A DNA stretch of 64,000 nt from Pedobacter sp. MR2016-24 (GTDB lineage: Bacteria; Bacteroidota; Bacteroidia; Sphingobacteriales; Sphingobacteriaceae), in assembly GCF_026239655.1 (NCBI RefSeq), contig NZ_JAPIVO010000001.1, positions 186,001-250,000 of the forward strand. Direction: 5' to 3'. This document shows, piece after piece, positions 62,079 through 64,000 of the stretch. Position numbers and translations under genes: made by a program. The notes under the pieces are model-generated. The model saw only the letters and a program-made list of their open reading frames with translations, did not search any database and was not told where the DNA came from. The first letter of the stretch is position 1. Each line of letters begins with the position of its first letter.

Positions 62079-62083
62079 GAGTC

Positions 62084-62791
62084 ATGAAGTATAAAAGGAT
62101 CCTACTCAAATTAAGCGGAGAATCGCTAATGGGCGAAAAGCAATATGGTATTGATAACGACCGTGTAAAACAATACGCTGAAGATATTAAAGCTGTTCAT
62201 GCCCAGGGCCTCGAAATCGCTATTGTTATTGGTGGCGGTAATATTTTCAGAGGTTTAAGCGCAGAGAAATCTGGTATGGATCGTGCTCAGGCTGATTATA
62301 TGGGAATGCTGGCTACAGTAATTAACAGTATGGCACTACAAGATGCACTGGAAAAAGTTGGTCTTAAAACAAGACTGCTTACCGCGATAAAAATGGAGCA
62401 GATCTGCGAACCTTTTATCCGCAGAAGAGCTGTACGTCACCTTGAAAAAGGTCGTGTGGTTATCTTTGGTGCCGGAACAGGAAATCCATACTTTACTACT
62501 GATTCTGCGGCAGCATTGCGTGCAATTGAGATTAAAGCGGATGTAGTATTGAAAGGCACACGTGTAGATGGTATTTATACGGCAGATCCGGAGAAAGATC
62601 CTACAGCTACGCGTTACGCTGAAATCTCTTTCAAAGAAGTTTATTCAAAAGGATTAAATGTGATGGATATGACCGCTTTCACGCTATGTGAAGAAAATGA
62701 GTTGCCAATCATCGTCTTTGATATGAACAAGACCGGAAATTTCATGAAAATCGCTCAGGGTGAAGAGATCGGTACCCTTGTTAAAGTCTAA
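62084..62791 (+). CDS. pyrH: UMP kinase
   Basis: A 235-residue protein: [15 protein letters not shown] with the phosphate-binding Lys and Gly, [32 protein letters not shown] (UMP site), [23 protein letters not shown] and [17 protein letters not shown]. It phosphorylates UMP to UDP with ATP as a hexamer. It is followed by frr after 37 nt, the conserved pyrH-frr pair. Confidence 0.98.
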   Translation: MKYKRILLKLSGESLMGEKQYGIDNDRVKQYAEDIKAVHAQGLEIAIVIGGGNIFRGLSAEKSGMDRAQADYMGMLATVINSMALQDALEKVGLKTRLLTAIKMEQICEPFIRRRAVRHLEKGRVVIFGAGTGNPYFTTDSAAALRAIEIKADVVLKGTRVDGIYTADPEKDPTATRYAEISFKEVYSKGLNVMDMTAFTLCEENELPIIVFDMNKTGNFMKIAQGEEIGTLVKV

Positions 62792-62828
62792 ATTAATACA
62801 ATTATATTTCTGATAAATAGCATAAGTT

Positions 62829-63392
62829 ATGAATGACCTCATAAAGAAACAATTACAAGATGCTCAGGCTACAATGGATAAGGCAATTGCCCATTGTGAG
62901 TCTGAATTGACTAAAATACGTGCCGGTAAAGCTTCAGCTGGCATGCTGGATGGCATTATGGTGGATTATTACGGTAGTGCAACTGGTTTAAGTCAGGTTG
63001 CCAGTATCAATACCCCTGATGCACGTACATTGCTTGTTCAGCCTTGGGAAAAAAATATGCTGGTTCCTATTGAGCGCGCCATTATGGAAGCCAATATCGG
63101 TATCAATCCTCAGAATGATGGTATTGTGATTCGTCTTGTTGTTCCACCTCTGACTGAAGAGCGTAGAAAAGACCTGGTTAAAAAGGTAAAGGAAGAAGCA
63201 GAACGCGGTCGTATTACTGTTCGTAATATCCGTAAGGACGCGAATGAGAAAATCAAAAAACTGAAAGGCGAAAGCGTTTCTGACGATGAAATCAAGACTG
63301 GTGAGGCTGAAGTTCAGAAAATGACGGATCTATATATTGTTAAGGTGGATAAACATGCTGAAGCAAAAGAAAAAGATGTAATGACCGTTTAA
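62829..63392 (+). CDS. frr: ribosome recycling factor
   Basis: A 187-residue protein with the RRF pattern: LTKIRAGKASAGMLDGIMVDYYG, PDARTLLVQPWEKNML, IVIRLVVPPLTEERRKDLVKK, and a long helix through DANEKIKKLKGESVSDDEIK. It splits the ribosome after termination with EF-G. A strong terminator follows. Confidence 0.98.
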   Translation: MNDLIKKQLQDAQATMDKAIAHCESELTKIRAGKASAGMLDGIMVDYYGSATGLSQVASINTPDARTLLVQPWEKNMLVPIERAIMEANIGINPQNDGIVIRLVVPPLTEERRKDLVKKVKEEAERGRITVRNIRKDANEKIKKLKGESVSDDEIKTGEAEVQKMTDLYIVKVDKHAEAKEKDVMTV

Positions 63393-63417
63393 TTCTAAAT
63401 ATAATATTACGGTAATT

Positions 63418-63452
63418 AAAAGGGAATATGGCTTTTGCTATATTCCCTTTGT
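63418..63452 (+). terminator. intrinsic terminator after frr
   Basis: AAAGGGAATATgGC pairs with GCTATATTCCCTTT around a TTTT loop, followed by T-rich sequence. Confidence 0.9.
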
Positions 63453-63453
63453 T

Positions 63454-63461
63454 TATTTTTG
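63454..63461 (+). promoter_or_regulatory. -7 element TATTTTTG for the ABC exporter
   Basis: TATTTTTG matches TAnnTTTG and lies 18 nt before the ATG at 63480, right behind the frr terminator. Confidence 0.5.
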
Positions 63462-63479
63462 CCCTCTATTTTTTTATAA

Positions 63480-64000
63480 ATGAATCTATTAATACAATAT
63501 CTCAAAAACTATAAAATGGTTGTTGCTGCAGCTTTATTGCTGGCAGCTATAAACATTGGCTTTTCTTTACTTGATCCCTATATCACCGGTCGTATTGTGG
63601 ATCGTTTTATTGAGAAAAAGGATGTGCTGACGCGTGATGCATTCGTATGGGGGGTACTGGGATTGATCGGTCTGGGCGTAGGCGCAGCGATGGTATCCAG
63701 GATCGCCAAAAACTTTCAGGATTACTTTACGAGTGTAGTGATACAGAAAGTAGGTGCACAGATGTATGCTGACGGACTAAAACATTCTTTGGAACTCCCT
63801 TATCAGGTTTTTGAAGATCAGCGCAGCGGCGAGACACTGGGTATCCTGCAAAAGGTAAGAGTGGACAGTGAAAAGTTCATCACCTCTTTTATCAGTGTAT
63901 TGTTTGTCAGTCTGATCGGGATGGTATTTGTAATTGTTTATTCTGTTACAGTGAGCTACAAAGTTACCCTCATCTATTTTCTGGCCATCCCTATTATCAG
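63480..64000 (+). CDS. ABC exporter, N-terminal transmembrane part (3' end outside window)
   Basis: The frame from the ATG at 63480 stays open to the window edge (173 codons). It reads MNLLIQYLKNYKMVVAAALL, then FSLLDPYITGRIVDRFI (typical first extracellular turn of type I exporters), a second membrane helix around residues 57-75, SRIAKNFQDYFTS, and LPYQVFEDQRSGETLGILQKVRVD, the coupling region of ABC_membrane domains. This is the family of MsbA-like lipid or drug exporters. The nucleotide-binding domain would lie beyond base 64000. Confidence 0.88.
   Translation, partial: MNLLIQYLKNYKMVVAAALLLAAINIGFSLLDPYITGRIVDRFIEKKDVLTRDAFVWGVLGLIGLGVGAAMVSRIAKNFQDYFTSVVIQKVGAQMYADGLKHSLELPYQVFEDQRSGETLGILQKVRVDSEKFITSFISVLFVSLIGMVFVIVYSVTVSYKVTLIYFLAIPII

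Overview
This window looks like chromosomal DNA of a Bacteroidota species, most likely a Pedobacter-like member of the Sphingobacteriaceae. The reasons are three SusC/SusD outer-membrane pairs, the gliding lipoprotein GldH, DUF5916, DUF3078 and DUF4407 proteins, many small outer-membrane barrels, promoters of the TAnnTTTG type (-7 element) and mostly weak Shine-Dalgarno sites. The genus is inferred from general protein character, not from a search. No phage, insertion sequence or CRISPR array was seen.

Layout. 1-10 kb: end of a DUF5916 protein; a minus-strand run reading ruvX, an O-methyltransferase, two glucosaminidase/LysM proteins, a carboxypeptidase-regulatory-domain protein, a tiny HEXXH membrane protein and a DUF3078 protein; then a divergent plus-strand operon holB, ricT-like, gldH, and murF on minus. 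10-28 kb: a secreted M14 peptidase and three consecutive SusC/SusD operons, two clearly ended and the third followed by a perfect terminator, with no sigma/anti-sigma pair and no glycan enzymes. 28-31 kb: LD-carboxypeptidase divergent from metG, with a tRNA-Arg(CCT) 6 nt behind metG.

32-37.2 kb is the most interesting part. A WYL-domain regulator is divergent from an RNA ligase gene rtcB, which is followed by a Ro60/Rsr (TROVE plus vWA) gene. Behind ro lie three tandem structured RNAs of about 127-129 nt plus one minimal version. Each RNA has a basal helix with a single bulged U whose paired bases covary between copies, a shared TGCCGTA-N9-TACTTCG module and a tRNA-type T-arm. The middle copy can be folded into a circularly permuted tRNA: T-arm, a 7-bp acceptor stem closed by a 3-nt loop, U8/A9, and a full D-arm. 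These are best read as Ro-bound Y RNAs of the tRNA-mimic (YrlA-like) class. Identical 21-bp palindromes (CTGCGCA-N7-TGCGCAG) sit at the same distance upstream of the putative -7 elements of both rtcB and ro, and are the obvious candidate operators for the WYL protein. Together they suggest a locally regulated RNA repair and quality-control unit.

37-58 kb: mixed housekeeping and envelope genes: an outer-membrane barrel, a TPR membrane protein, a seven-haem cytochrome, two tandem ankyrin proteins, a GH2 glycosidase, GNAT acetyltransferase, M28 peptidase, DUF4407 protein, rhodanese, dipeptide epimerase, rhomboid protease, peptidase T, methyltransferase, MscS channel, a beta-CASP metallo-hydrolase and a YtxH protein. 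58-64 kb: the translation block rplM-rpsI-rpsB-tsf, then nagA, pyrH, frr and the start of an ABC exporter cut by the window end. rplM has a textbook Bacteroidota promoter, and a long hairpin separates rpsB from tsf.
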